This document shows, piece by piece, positions 48,684 to 60,200 of a DNA stretch of 64,000 nucleotides (position 1 is its first letter; every line of letters begins with the position of its first letter). Position numbers and translations under genes: made by a program. Source of the stretch: Hypomesus transpacificus (lineage: Eukaryota > Chordata > Actinopteri > Osmeriformes > Osmeridae); contig NC_061082.1 in NCBI RefSeq assembly GCF_021917145.1, forward strand, positions 9,150,237 through 9,214,236. The letters are read 5' to 3'. The notes below the pieces were generated by a model. The model ran no database searches. It saw nothing but the letters and a program-made list of their open reading frames with translations, and was not told the origin of the DNA.

Positions 48684-49638
48684 CTTATACCATGGTCTGG
48701 GTGAATACTCGATTCTGATTGGCTGCAGGGGTGTCCATTATCGGGCGATAACGGACACCTACTGCGGCATTGCAGCAAAACTGTCTTCTCACTGTTCAAA
48801 ATTATTCAGCTGGCAATATAGTATTTGAGCCTGTACAAAGTGTCTGAAATAAGTAACCATAACAACAGTGACGGAGTCAAAGCCTCCATTTACAACTTTG
48901 AAAGACTTTAACAAGAAGCTAACTTGTAATTTACAACCATGAGTGACTTCAATATTTATTTTAACCTATTTGAAAATGTCATCTTTCTGAATGTACTGTG
49001 TCAGTGTCACGTAACCGCTCATCTCACATCCCATTTGCTATTCACCTCGCTAGTCAATCTACTTCAGACAGGCTGCGGCCAACTCTACACATGGCCGATT
49101 ATTTTCTTCTTAAAAATCTTGATTTTATTTGGGGACAATGACATGGCTCAATAGCTGGCTAGTCTTGTTGTTAAACATACTGTCAAATTATAATCACTGT
49201 TTGGAGAAAATGTCAACTTTGATGCGATCATCTCACATCCATTTGCTATTCAACTCGCTCCACAGGCTGCGGCCATACTGTAGCCTAGTACTAGTAGGCT
49301 ATCTGGCCAAAATTGTTTGTGAAAATCTTGATATACATTTTGGGACAGTGACATGGCTGGTTAGCTAGCTAATCTTCTTGTCAAACATACTTTAAAATTA
49401 TATTTACTGTTTGTCAACCGTACACAATGTTACTACCTTTGAATCTTGCTAGCATTAACGTTAGCTTTCGGGCTAATAGCTCAGCCAAGGGAAAGCCGGT
49501 GTTGGTTCTATGAATTGAGCGAACTATAAAATATCAGAGTTGGCATACGTAAAAAAACGTTAGATTTCTTTTGCAAAACGCCTGAAAACATGAATAATGT
49601 TTGTAAAAAAAATTGTTGGCAAGTGACCATGGTATAAG
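48684..49638. mobile_element. Candidate element with CTTATACCATGGTC inverted ends
   Basis: CTTATACCATGGTC at 48684-48697 and its exact reverse complement at 49625-49638. Just inside or outside, both sides carry GGTGTCCATTATCGGG-like and ATTATCAGGTGATATTGGAC-like blocks. No transposase. It could be a non-autonomous element or two relic ends. Confidence 0.45.
49020..49418 (+). repeat. Imperfect tandem duplication, period about 209 bp
   Basis: Both halves contain ATCTCACATCC, CAGGCTGCGGCCA, TTGGGGACA/TTGGGACAG with TGACATGGCT, and TCAAACATACT-like blocks in the same order (49020-49210, 49229-49418). No reading frame is conserved between them. Confidence 0.65.
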
Positions 49639-49770
49639 CGGGATAATGCCCTTCGAGGTGGAACCGTCCTCTGCTGCGCGTCGGACGGTTCACGCCTCCG
49701 CATCGTCCATTATCAGGTGATATTGGACACCTCATTGGGCATTATCCCTTACATATTGCATAATTCAATA

Positions 49771-50250
49771 AAGGTCACATGACATGAAAACTTCACTTTA
49801 GGAGGTTAGCCTGCCTTTGGTCCCCCAGTGGCTAGAATTTTCGATAGGTGTTAACGAAGCCCTGACTGTTCTTCGCTGCCTTTGAGAAAATGAAAGCTCA
49901 AACGCTTTGTTTGAAAATCTGCTCCTTGTGACGTCACAAGGAGCCTCTGCACAACCAGTATCTTAATTTTTTTTCCGCTGGATATACACCGACACAACCT
50001 CTCAAAGTTTTGCATGTCTGCGCCAAACATTTCAGCCACCACTGTTTCCTTAACTCGAGCCAATACAAAGTTGGCCTTGCTGACCATCTGAAATTGTCTG
50101 GATAAGTACGCCTTGGTCCAGCTGCTAACCTGGGACAAGTAAGTCAACTAACGCTATATCATTTTGTTGCTGACTATATGGTTACCTAGCTTGCTAACCT
50201 TAGAATCTGGCTGTAACATTAGCTCTGCAGCTATCAGCTGAGGTACGGTC
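49771..50250 (+). repeat. Composite dispersed repeat, inverted copy of 260-910
   Basis: Begins TAAAGGTCACATGACATGAA and runs through TTTGGTCCCCCAGTGGCTAG to GCTATATCATTTTGTTGC, matching the left-arm repeat in reverse complement. A short end-like piece also occurs at 55574-55588. Confidence 0.65.
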
Positions 50251-50384
50251 GCTAATGTATAGGTAGATAGCATCAAATGCCATGCTTCACTGCGGTTCAT
50301 TACAAACTGTAAGGCTCTGACTCACCACTCACCATACTCTCGGGTAGGATGGCCTGCTTAGGCCACCCGTAGGTTCTCTCATTG

Positions 50385-52016
50385 GTACACCCTTATTTAT
50401 AAGGCAATCCTTGGTCTGCTCCCTAACTACCTGTGTGTTTGCATCAACCAGAGAAGTGTTGGACAATATTCTTTGCGATCTCTGGACTTTTTTATGCTCA
50501 CTGTTCCAAATCCCAGAACGGAAATGGGAAAAAGGGCTTTTGGGTACTCTGCCCCCTCATCATGGAATATGTTGCAGAATGTTTTAAAGCTCAGGGAACT
50601 AATATCACTGACTACTTTTAAATCTCGAATGAAAGAAATAGAGGCAGGTTCCCAAAAATGTAAATGTTTCTTAAATCTCCTCCCCTGACCTTCCCTGCTG
50701 GGCTTCAATCGTATTGTCTAGTCCTGTGTCTTGTGTCTTATACTGAGAGACTCTCTCCGCACCGCTCTCCGAACTAAAAATCATGGATTTGATCAGCTGG
50801 TCTCTTAATGCAATTGACACCATCTTGGGTTCGGGGGAAACCTGACTGTCCCGACGGATGTTCGCAGCTGGCTACTCGATGGACGCGTCGGGTGTCCAGG
50901 GGCGCTTTCCGTGGAGGACAATGAAGACATCTACTTATTTGGATCCACGATTACAGGCTTTTGCTGATTGGATTAGGCGCTGCCCTGGCATATCGAAAAA
51001 TTAAGGAAATGGCTACAGCTGTAAAAAAGCCCCCTAAGGCTGGCCGACATGATTGGACCGACGGAGACCGGTGGAAAAAGGAGTAGACGTGCAAATTGGA
51101 ATGCGGCTACTCGACCAAACAACCCCAATCTTATCTGCTTTCGGCACCCTAACCAGCACAGGCCTTGGCCAAGGCCGTTGCTGGAACAACAACTCCCCTG
51201 AAGAGCGCTGCAGCGAGACTTCTCTTGCATTCCCTACCCCCCTTCCAACAGACACCTGAGGATTGTTGTCTCTGTCCGGGACCTGATTTAGGCTGTCTCC
51301 ATGGCAATACAATCTGCGAACTGAGAAGTGTCTAATTGTGGCCTAGGCGATGGTGACAACCCAGGCCTACTCATACACTAGCTTTCACTTTTGGATTGCG
51401 TCTCTGTCTTGGGTCATGACCAAGGGTCATCTCCATGGCAATACTATCTGCAAACTGAGAATCTGACTGATTGTGGCCTAGGCGAAGGCGCCAACCCAGG
51501 CACACTCATACATACCCCTTCCCCCATCCAACGCCCTCGCCTGCTTGTTCCCCCGCTTGTTCCCCCGGTGTGGCTGGCGGGTCTGTGACCAGCGCCTAGT
51601 ATGGCTGCAGGTCCAGATGCTGCTTGTCCATACCCCTCCCGCCCTCCCTGTTGCAAGTCATGTGGTTCTGTAATGTTATACAATTTATGTGCTTAATGCT
51701 GAGGTGTTTTTTGCCTGTTCCCACACTGTACTCCTTTAGGAGCATAGTCTGGGGGTTGCCTTTTTTTTCCTCTCTCTCCTCATGTTAGGCTGAACATTTC
51801 TTCTTGTCCTGTCTACCCCCTTGTCATGTTTGTGTATTAGAAACTGCAAGTGGCAGCTCGGATCTAAGACGGATTCGAGAGACCGCAGATAGAATGCGGC
51901 TAGTTCGATCAACATTTGTATTATTGTTTTTGTTGATTTTATGTAAAGCACTTTGAGCTGCAATTCTTGTATGAAAAGTGCTATATAAATAAAGTCTTAC
52001 TTACTTACTTACTTAA
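50385..52016 (+). mobile_element. LINE 3' portion (CR1/L2-like)
   Basis: The 5' end of the fragment encodes the reverse-transcriptase C-terminal tail (YKAILGLLPNYLC, RTEMGKRAFGYSAPSSWNML; open 50473-50688). The 3' end is the typical tail AAGCACTTTGAGCTGC ... GTGCTATATAAATAAAG followed by (CTTA)n microsatellite. Between them lies a decayed small ORF and two related 120-135 bp blocks (about 51258-51350, 51395-51500, sharing CTCCATGGCAATAC). 5' truncated; not autonomous. Confidence 0.7.
50784..51258 (+). pseudogene. Decayed small membrane-protein-like ORF in a LINE 3' region
   Basis: Three frames in series read MDLISWSLNAIDTILGSGE, then VPTDVRSWLLDGRVG...VEDNEDIYLFGSTITGF, then LLLIGLGAALAYRKIKEMAT, a plausible transmembrane helix followed by basic residues, and finally DVQIGMRLLDQTTPILSAFG. 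One-base shifts near 50842 and 50962 separate them. The consistent step from frame to frame suggests a former ORF of about 150 residues. No family is recognised with confidence. Confidence 0.35.
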
Positions 52017-52141
52017 ATTAACTCTACGTCACTGTTTCTTAGCTCTTAGCTTTTAGTTTCTTTTAACTTGTCTTGTTTTGTGTTGTTCTGTGTTTTCTGT
52101 CTGTAACTCTGTGTTTTTTATGCTGCTGCCTGTCTTGGCCA
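52017..52141 (+). mobile_element. LINE 3' UTR fragment
   Basis: TGCTGCCTGTCTTGGCCAGG with the upstream T-rich stretch resembles a widespread vertebrate LINE 3' UTR. It is cut at the Harbinger border. Confidence 0.35.
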
Positions 52142-52357
52142 GGGGGCTGTTGCACAAAAGTAGAATAAAGAAATCCAGGATAACTGAAAAAGCGCAGCTT
52201 GACTTAGTGTGATCCGCTCATCACGGCTTATTCGGTTGCATGTTTGCCAAGCCAGGATGAGAAGGTGTCAATCCAGGTGTACATAGTTGGGATAAGTGCA
52301 CCTTGACGGATTTCTTAAATAGACCACGGTATCGATCACAAATTCACTGATGCAGAA

Positions 52358-53913
52358 ATGGAAAAGACGCGTGCAGCATATTTTTCTCCCGCTGAGCAGC
52401 AATTATGAAGAAGTGAAGCATATAACATGCAAAAAGGGTAACACGGCAGCCGTCATTAAACAGCGAGAACAAGCCTGGCAGACAATTGCTGACCGACTGA
52501 ATGCGTAAGGATTTTAAAATTTCTACTTTGAACGTTGTACACTGTTATTGTGTTACACATAATTGCTTTTAATATGTTTGTTTTATGTGTTGGTTGTATT
52601 GCTGAAGGCCTAGCTGTGTTTATCTGCTAAATATGCTGGTTTTACTGTAAAGTGTCTTTGAGTAGTCTACGCACTAGGCTATATAAATAAGTTATTATTA
52701 TTTAGACTAGTGTCCCTCAAAAGTCAGCAGAGGGAATTAATGTTCCTTGGGAATTTATATTATGTACAACCATATGCACAAATCTCTATAAACTGTGTCT
52801 AATTCTAAATATCTTTCTACATTTAATGTTCATACAGAACAAACATGACTGGACAAAAGCGATCTTGGCAACAAGTCAAAATAAAATACAAAAACATTTT
52901 GCAGTCTGGTAAGCGCCTCAACAGTTTGCACATTTTATGTAGAAATTAGATGCCTGCTCACATATTTTATCTAAACTGATTTTAGCAGTGAAGAAGAAGA
53001 ATCATTTGTCTGGCACTGGGGGAGGGTCACCAGCTCCAGGCTTCACCCCAGCAGTGGAATTGGCCCTTGTGTTGAATAAAGGAAGGCCTGTGATGGAAGG
53101 GATTCAGGGTGGGACAGCTACTGACTGTGTTCCACCTACAGAAACTGCCCTCCTCATACATGGTACATTTTCCAGTACTGCATATCAAACACAATCATCC
53201 ATTTATACGGGTATATGTGGACTGTCTGACCTTGTTTTGCCTTTCAGTGTCCGGCGACACAGTTACTCTCCTGCCACCAGACGAAGATCCAGTGAGTATT
53301 ATTCGTTAAAAGCACAAAGCTTGGCACATTGTGTCAATACAAATTATATTCAATGTGGCAGGGAGAAGGAACTTCTGCAGTATGGGAAGGGGCTTCTGCA
53401 GATGATGACGAGGAGACTGTGTCACTGGATTCCAGAAGGCCTGAGGTATCATGTCAATTGTATGGAAATGCATATTTAGCCCATAATGGGTGAGAAGTCA
53501 GTTTATTCTTTGATTTGGAAGGGCAATTTGTATAAAGCAGGAAGACATCACATGAGAATACAACACAAACCACACAACAATTAACACAGTAAAAGTATTT
53601 TATATAGCATTCATATTTGTAACAGGATCCAGACAGAGTACAGCCTGACAGCCAACCTGGCATCATAGTAAGTATGGGCTCTAAAGTAAATCTAAATGAT
53701 ACATAATTCCTGCTGTGCTAATCAATGGGTGGTTTACAGAATTCACAAACTGTCAGATGTCTGTACAGTCAACATCTCAAAAAACAAATTGAGCTGGCAG
53801 ATACACAGGTTGCCCTCAATAAAAGGAGTCTCCAGGATCTGGACCTTGGTATTGAAATAAAGAAAAAGAAACTGAGGAAACTGGATCTGGAGATAAAGAA
53901 ACTAGAAAAATAA
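52358..53913 (+). pseudogene. Harbinger Myb/SANT-like DNA-binding protein, frameshifted
   Basis: Exons by splice sites: 52358-52504, 52838-52908, 52986-53162, 53248-53291, 53362-53445, 53626-53667, 53740-53913. Exon 1 starts MEKTRAAYFSPAEQQL and then meets a stop: a small deletion joins TTA to TATGAAGAAG, shifting the frame that continues EEVKHITCKKGNTAAV and AWQTIADRLNA. Exon 2 supplies KRSWQQVKIKYKNIL, completing the trihelix-like Myb/SANT domain. The last exon is a coiled coil (LGIEIKKKKLRKLDLEIKKL). In intact elements this partner binds DNA and carries the transposase to the nucleus. AATAAA at about 54000. Confidence 0.75.
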
Positions 53914-54011
53914 GTAAATGACTTCAATCCATACTTCAAGCATATCTGTAAAACAATGTATTAATTATGTTTTTCTCCCCAGCTCTCCTAAGGACAAGAC
54001 AATAAAATCTG

Positions 54012-55295
54012 TCATCTAAAATAATTGATGTATTGGTCTCTGACTAGCCTGCCATTTATGTCATCTGGGAATATAGCTGCATTGTCCCACTCAATCTCTG
54101 GTGCCAGTGCAGGACCCCTTTCCTTCCTCAGATAGGCAACATTGTGTAGGACAGTGCAGGCTACAGTGATGTCACATGCCCTGTCTGGGGTGACCCTCAG
54201 GTGGTGGAGACACTGAAAACGGGATTTGAGAAGGCCAAATGCCATTTCAATTCGGGACCTTGTTCTTGCATGGGCAAGATTGTATCCTTGTTGTGCTGCT
54301 GTCTGAGGGTCTGCTAGGGGAGTGAGAAGGTACGTCTCACAGGCGTAACCTTGTTTCCAGAAGAACGCCAGAGAATTCACCTGAGAATACAAAATGTAAT
54401 CATTACAACTACACAAACACAATTGCGTCAAATGGTTTACTTATCACCGAAATGTGTGTGGCCTACCTTGTGATAGTCGCTGGGAAATGGTACTCGACCT
54501 AAAAACTCGGGAGTCATGGACAGACCCAGGCCACTTTGCCTCCACATTAGTGAAGATGCAGGCAGCATCACAGATCATCTGAAAAGTGATGTTGCCTGTT
54601 AACTACACATTTAATGCACAAAATACATTTTGGCTATAGTTGACAGTAGAGCTAATTAAATAATTTTTACCTGAACATTGATACTGTGGAAGGATTTTCT
54701 GTTCACATAATCTCCCTCATGGGCCCCTGAGGGGCGTTTAATGCGAACGTGTGTGCAGTCAAAAGCACCAATGACATTAGGGAAACCTGTAACACAAAAT
54801 AGTCTGAGTATCTGGTGACTGTTCTAAAGTAACTATTTTTTTTAATCTATAATTCATTTTACCTGCAATCTTGTGGAAATCCTCTTTGATGTAGCACTTT
54901 CTTCTGTGGCCAGGGAAGGTGATGAAGATGTGTGCCAAGGACTTCAGTGCCAAACACACACTTCTGACCGTTCGGCAAATAGTACCTTTATTTACCGTCT
55001 CGGCATCTCCCACGGCATATAAAAACATGCCACTTGCAAAAAAGCGCAGTGCCACACAGACCATCTGTGGGATGGTAAGAGCATGGCTTCGCCCTGTGCG
55101 GTGTTGAATTTTGGGACCCAGCAGCCTGCACAAATAACGGATCCCATCTCCAGAAAACCTATATCTCTCATGCAGGTACTCGTCAGAGAAAGCTAAAGGG
55201 TCAGATCTGTCTCGAAACACCCTCTCACGTCTGAAAGCACATCTCAGTATCAGTGCTTCGTCGTCCAACACGTCGTTAAGAAATGGGCATGCCAT
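54012..55295 (-). pseudogene. HARBI1-like Harbinger transposase, frameshifted
   Basis: Minus-strand exons: 55295-54863, 54786-54671, 54578-54467, 54380-54012. Exon 1 starts MACPFLNDVLDDEALIL and carries the helix-turn-helix region (ALTIPQMVCVALRFFASG). The DDE_4 nuclease residues are all visible: D in [10 protein letters not shown] (exon 2), D in GSVHDSRVF (exon 3), E in RSRIEMAFG (exon 4). Early in exon 4, GEFSGVLLE runs out of frame with GYACETYLLTPLADP, consistent with loss of two bases, so the protein would end early. It is a nuclease-dead-by-frameshift copy unless a different acceptor is used. Confidence 0.8.
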
Positions 55296-55330
55296 GGTGC
55301 AAGAAGAAACACAGGTGAATAGGACTTTAT

Positions 55331-55844
55331 ATAGCCCATCGCCCTCATCACTGACTTTATTGAAATCACCGTTGCAACTTCGTCAACCATTTATAACCAT
55401 CTAAACAACTGCAATAGTAGGGTTTAAAATCTAACTCGTGACAGCAATAGTGACAAGAAGGCCTAATGCATGTTAATAAAAATAGATCCAAACACAGAAG
55501 ACAACGGAATTACTGTTAAAAACGTTTATTAGGGGACCACTAAGGCCTATATAAAAGCATCAAAAAACAGCATTTCATGTGACCTTTAAGAACACCCTTT
55601 AAAAAAGCGAACCGCCTTTGAAACAAGTGAACCCCCTTTGGAACAAGCTACTGTAGCAACGTTATCACTGGAAGTATTTCAGATGGAATTGCGATTCAAA
55701 CAGTACCGTCTGTTAACTGAAAATATGCCCCCCAAAAGTAAATGCATTTGACATTAATTTAGGGGGACATGGCTAATTCAAAAGAAGTTTGCTAGAGGCA
55801 AGCTGGCTGCTGTTGCTAGCAACACTTTACCGATTGTTTGAAAG
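55331..55844. other. Gene-free spacer left of the sushi element
   Basis: Contains GTGACCTTTAAG (55579), an end-like piece of the repeat at 49771. The last five bases GAAAG are the left target duplication of the next element. Confidence 0.5.
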
Positions 55845-56269
55845 TGTTATGTCCCCGGCCTAATCCGGGCCGGGATTTCTGTTTTCTGGATTTCTGTGCC
55901 GGCTCCAGGTTTCATGCCATACTCCATTCCTCCTGTGTAATTGACACACCTGCAACCCATCCCCTCATCAGCACCACAGTATTTCAACCCCGGTTTTCCT
56001 GTCACTCATCGCCAGTTCAACGCTTCGTCCAGAAGGTAGTGTCGGCTCCCAGTACATGGTACTATATCTAGTCCGTCCTAAAACCTTGTTTCCTCTCTGC
56101 CTGCTACAGACCACATCCTCCGGTTCATCAGCCTGCCTGCCACACCTGCCTGCCCCACCGGATCTCCTTCGCTCTCCTTCACCTCAATTCAATAAACCAG
56201 TCAACTTGACCTTCAGTGGAGTCGTGCATTTGGGTCCACACCCCAGTAGCCAGTTGGTCCAACATAACA
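55845..56269 (+). repeat. 5' LTR, 425 bp
   Basis: Starts TGTTATGT and ends ACATAACA, an 8-bp inverted pair. Contains TATTT at 55980, the inferred transcription start at 56011 and the polyA signal AATAAA at about 56190, in the order U3-R-U5. Confidence 0.92.
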
Positions 56270-56281
56270 GTTTGAACTGGC
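56011..56281 (+). promoter_or_regulatory. Self-priming signature (RNA start and primer site)
   Basis: GCCAGTTCAA at 56011-56020 is the exact reverse complement of TTGAACTGGC at 56272-56281, two bases past the LTR end. It lies 31 bp downstream of a TATA-like TATTT (55980), where a transcript would start. Tf1 and sushi elements prime with their own RNA 5' end instead of a tRNA. The pairing is seen; its use is inferred. Confidence 0.7.
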
Positions 56282-56282
56282 C

Positions 56283-57254
56283 ATGAGCGACCCAGCCGAC
56301 TCGGACGTCGATCCTGTTCGCAGGGCAATCGGCCACCAAGGTGCAGTACTGGCATGTCATGAGGAAACCATGCAGAACCTCTCCCGCACCCTCGCTGAAG
56401 TCCTGGCTGCCCTGGGGTCCTTACAGCCTCCCCAGGGCCCTCCTGCTCCTCCGGCAGAGTCCCCGCCTGTCGCTGCTCCTTACCACCGAGAACCCCATGT
56501 CACAGCCCCAGAGCGCTTCACCAGTGAGCCAGGACGCTGTCGTCCATTCCTGCTTCAGTGCTCCCTGGTATTCGAACAGCAACCGTCATCCTATCCCACA
56601 GACAGGGCAAGGATAGCCTATGTGATCGGTGCTCTGTCTGGAAGGGCGCTTTCCTGGGCCACCGCGGTCTGGACCACCGGGGGCTCGCTGAGCTCCTCAT
56701 ATGGGTCCTTCACTGGAGAGCTGCTGAAAGTGTTTGATCACCCTGAAGGGGGGCCGGATCCTGGGAAGCGCCTCACGTCACTCCGTCAGGGTCTCCGTGG
56801 TGTGGCCGATTACACCATAGAGTTCCGGACACTTTCGGCTGAGAGCGGCTGGAACAATGCCGCGCTGCGGGCTGTTTTCCACCAGGGACTGACTGAGACC
56901 ATGAAGGATGAGTTGGCTTCCCGGGACGAACCAACTGACCTGGAACAGCTCATCTCTTTGTCTATTCGGTTGGACAACCGGCTCCGTGAGCGCCGCCGTG
57001 AAAGGGTTCCTCGCTCCCAGCCACGTCCCTTGTCCCCCCTTCGACGCCCACAGTCACCCCCACCTCGAACACCGGCATCCCCTGGTACCCATCTGAACAG
57101 CGAGCCTGAGCCCATGCAGCTCGGCCGTGCAAGGTTGACTCCTGAGGAGCGGGCACGCAGAAGAGCCGAGGGTGCCTGTCTGTACTGCGGTCAACCTGGA
57201 CACCTGGTGGCCACCTGCCCTACTCGCCCGGGAAACGAACGGGCCCGCCAGTAG
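56283..57254 (+). CDS. Gag of sushi-type retrotransposon, intact
   Basis: 323 aa starting [20 protein letters not shown], with the ATG 13 bp after the LTR. A short helical N-terminus and a proline-rich linker precede the capsid-like domain (about residues 75-215, with [13 protein letters not shown] and [17 protein letters not shown]). A CCHC knuckle [14 protein letters not shown] lies near the C-terminus. Gag forms the particle and packages RNA. The layout is that of the sushi family from which mammalian RTL/PEG10 genes derive. The last codons include the frameshift heptamer at 57230; the stop is at 57252. Confidence 0.92.
   Translation: MSDPADSDVDPVRRAIGHQGAVLACHEETMQNLSRTLAEVLAALGSLQPPQGPPAPPAESPPVAAPYHREPHVTAPERFTSEPGRCRPFLLQCSLVFEQQPSSYPTDRARIAYVIGALSGRALSWATAVWTTGGSLSSSYGSFTGELLKVFDHPEGGPDPGKRLTSLRQGLRGVADYTIEFRTLSAESGWNNAALRAVFHQGLTETMKDELASRDEPTDLEQLISLSIRLDNRLRERRRERVPRSQPRPLSPLRRPQSPPPRTPASPGTHLNSEPEPMQLGRARLTPEERARRRAEGACLYCGQPGHLVATCPTRPGNERARQ
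57230..57236 (+). promoter_or_regulatory. -1 ribosomal frameshift heptamer G GGA AAC
   Basis: GGGAAAC is phased G|GGA|AAC in the gag frame. After a -1 slip, translation enters the pol frame, which is open from here through 57341. It is followed by GC-rich sequence (CGGGCCCGCC ... GGGTCGAGCC) able to form a stem or pseudoknot. The same heptamer is used by PEG10. Confidence 0.8.
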
Positions 57255-60200
57255 TAGGGGAGGTACTGACGGGTCGAGCCTGCCCATTCCCTCCGCGTTC
57301 AACCCTTGGCGTCACACTCACATGGCGCACAGTCTCTACGTTGGTCCAAGCCCTCATCGACTCGGGAGCTGACGGCAACTTCATTGACCGGGAGATGGCC
57401 AGGCAACTGGGTTTGGACTGTGAACCCGTCAGTCCACCTGTGGTAGTCAGAGGGCTAAGCGGCCAAAGGATTGCCCACATTGAGCAACAGACGGCACCTC
57501 TCAAGCTCCTTGCTGGCAACCACCATGAAACGATCCGACTCCATGTCATCGACTGCCCACTGTCACCTCTGGTGCTGGGATACCCCTGGTTGCAGCTCCA
57601 CAATCCCCACATCAACTGGGTTACCGGGGAGATTACTTCCTGGGGTAGTCACTGCTTCCAGCGCTGTCTCGGGTCGGCTGCCACCCCGGACTCTGCCGAT
57701 TCCCCCACCTCTGTGGCTCCTCCAGACATGTCCACAGTACCACAGGAGTACCACGACCTTGCGCCAGTATTCAGTAAACAAGATGCCCTGTCCCTGCCAC
57801 CCCACCGCCCATATGACCTTGCCATCGATCTGCTCCCAGGCGCGCCCCTCCCTAGCGGGCGTCTTTATAACCTCTCCCGTCCTGAAACTGAGGCCATGGA
57901 ATCTTACGTTCGGGATTCGCTGGCAGCAGGCCTCATCCGTCCGTCCTCTTCCCCACTGGGGGCGGGATTTTTCTTTGTAGGGAAGAAGGATGGAGGGCTG
58001 CGACCCTGCATGGACTACCGGGGCTTGAACGCCATCACCACCCGGAATACATACCCCCTGCCACTCCTCAGCTCTGCATTCGTTCCCCTCCGTGATGCCT
58101 CCATCTTCACCAAGTTGGACCTGCGAAACGCCTACCATTTGGTGCGCGTCCGGGAGGGGGATGAGTGGAAGACAGCCTTCAACACTCCGCTGGGCCACAT
58201 CGAATACCTTGTGGTCCCCTTCGGACTCTCCAATGCACCTGCAGTGTTCCAGGCCCTGGTAAATGACGTCCTCCGTGATATGCTCAACCGGTTTGTCTTT
58301 GTCTACCTCGACGACATCCTCATTTTCTCCCGGTCCCTCAATGAACATACTCAACATGTCCGTCAAGTCCTTGAGCGCCTCCTCCAGAACCGGTTATTCG
58401 TCAAACAAGAGAAATGTGAGTTCCATGCATCCTCCATATCCTTCCTGGGCCATGTAATTTCCAAGGGGCGGATGGAGATGGATACAGCCAAGGTGATGGC
58501 CGTAACAGAATGGCCTTCGCCGAGCAACCTGAAGCAGCTCCAACGCTTCCTGGGGTTCGCCAATTTCTATAGCCGCTTCATCAGGAACTACAGCCAGGTC
58601 GCTGCTCCACTCGCAGCCCTCACGTCCACATCCACACCCTTCAGGTGGACCCCGGAGGCAGAGGCCGCCTTCCAGGAGCTCAAGCGACGATTCGTTTCCA
58701 CCCCAATCCTCACCCAGCCTGATCCCACGCTACAATTCGTGGTTGAGGTTGATGCCTCAGACACTGGAGTGGGAGCCATCCTGTCACAACGATTCCCCCC
58801 AGACCAGAAGCTGCACCCCTGTGCTTACTTCTCCCGCAAGCTCACATCCGCCGAGAAGAACTACGATGTCGGGAACAAGGAGCTGCTGGCGATGAAGCTG
58901 GCGTTGGAGGAGTGGCGCCACTGGCTGGAGGGTTCTGACCAGCCCTTTGTAGTTTGGACAGACCACAAGAACCTCTCCTACCTTCAGTCAGCAAAACGCC
59001 TCAACCCTCGCCAAGCTCGGTGGGCCCTGTTTTTTGGCAGATTCAATTTCCACCTCACCTACCGTCCGGGGTCCCGCAACACTAAACCGGATGCCCTCTC
59101 CCGCTTGCATGCTCCAGACGAAAGGGACTCCCCTCCTGAGCCCATCTCGCCTCCCACCTGCCTTTTTGCCACTGTGTCATGGGAGATTGAGTCATTGGTC
59201 ACCCAGGCACAGCAGCAACAGCCAGACCCAGGTACGGGACCCCAAAACCGTCTGTTTGTTCCCGACTCCGTTCGCACTCAAGTGCTCCAGTGGGCCCACT
59301 CCACCCGCCTCACCTGCCATCCAGGCATTACCCGCACCCTGGCCTTCCTCCGACAGCACTTCTGGTGGCCCACAATGACGTCTGACACCCGTTCATTTGT
59401 CTCAGCGTGCACCACTTGTGCACGGAACAAGACCTCCTCTCATCCACAAGCTGGACTCCTGCGCCCGCTGCCGGTACCAAGCCGCCCTTGGTCCCACATT
59501 GCCCTTGATTTTGTCACCGGCCTTCCTCCATCCAATGGCATGACCACTGTTCTCACCATAGTTGACAGGTTTTCCAAGGCCGCTCACTTTGCTGCCCTAC
59601 CCAAGCTGCCGTCGTCCAGAGAGACCTCTGATCTCCTGGTCAGTCACGTTTTCCGCCTCCATGGAATCCCTCTGGACATCGTGTCTGACCGAGGCCCCCA
59701 GTTTACGTCCCAGGTGTGGAGGGCCTTTTGCAAGGCTGTTGGTGCAACGGTCAGCCTATCTTCGGGGTTCCATCCCCAGACCAATGGCCAAACGGAGCGC
59801 GTAAACCAGGAGATGGAAGCAGCACTCCGCAGCGTTGCCTCTGCTAGGCCATCCACCTGGAGCACCTACCTGCCATGGGTGGAATATGCCCATAACACCC
59901 TGGTCAACGCCTCTTCGGGGATGTCCCCCTTCATGTGCTCTTTGGGCTACCAACCACCCCTGTTCCCTGCACAGGAGAACGAGGCCGCTGTGCCCTCGGT
60001 GCAGGACCATATGCGCCGATGCCATCGAGTTTGGAGTTCGGCCCGGTCTGCGCTCCTGCGCGCTTCTGCCTCATCCAAGCGCCTGGCCGATCGTCGCCGT
60101 TCCCCTGCTCCGACATACACCCCTGGACAAAAGGTTTGGCTTCAGGCCAAGAACCTGCCCCTCAAAGTGGACTCCCGTAAGCTTGCACCCCGATACGTGG

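Larger units (their letters stand above)
52142..55330. mobile_element. PIF/Harbinger transposon, two convergent genes, right end missing
   Basis: The left end GGGGGCTGTTGCACAAAAGT is Harbinger-like. Inside are a Myb/SANT-like gene (+) and a HARBI1-like transposase (-) with their 3' ends about 100 bp apart, the standard two-protein layout of this superfamily. I do not find the matching inverted terminus before the next element at 55845, so the right end appears lost. Both genes carry reading-frame lesions. Confidence 0.75.

Noticed and set aside
57563..58366. 267-codon minus-strand frame opposite pol
   Set aside because: Antisense shadow of a GC-rich pol gene; no domain and no independent support.
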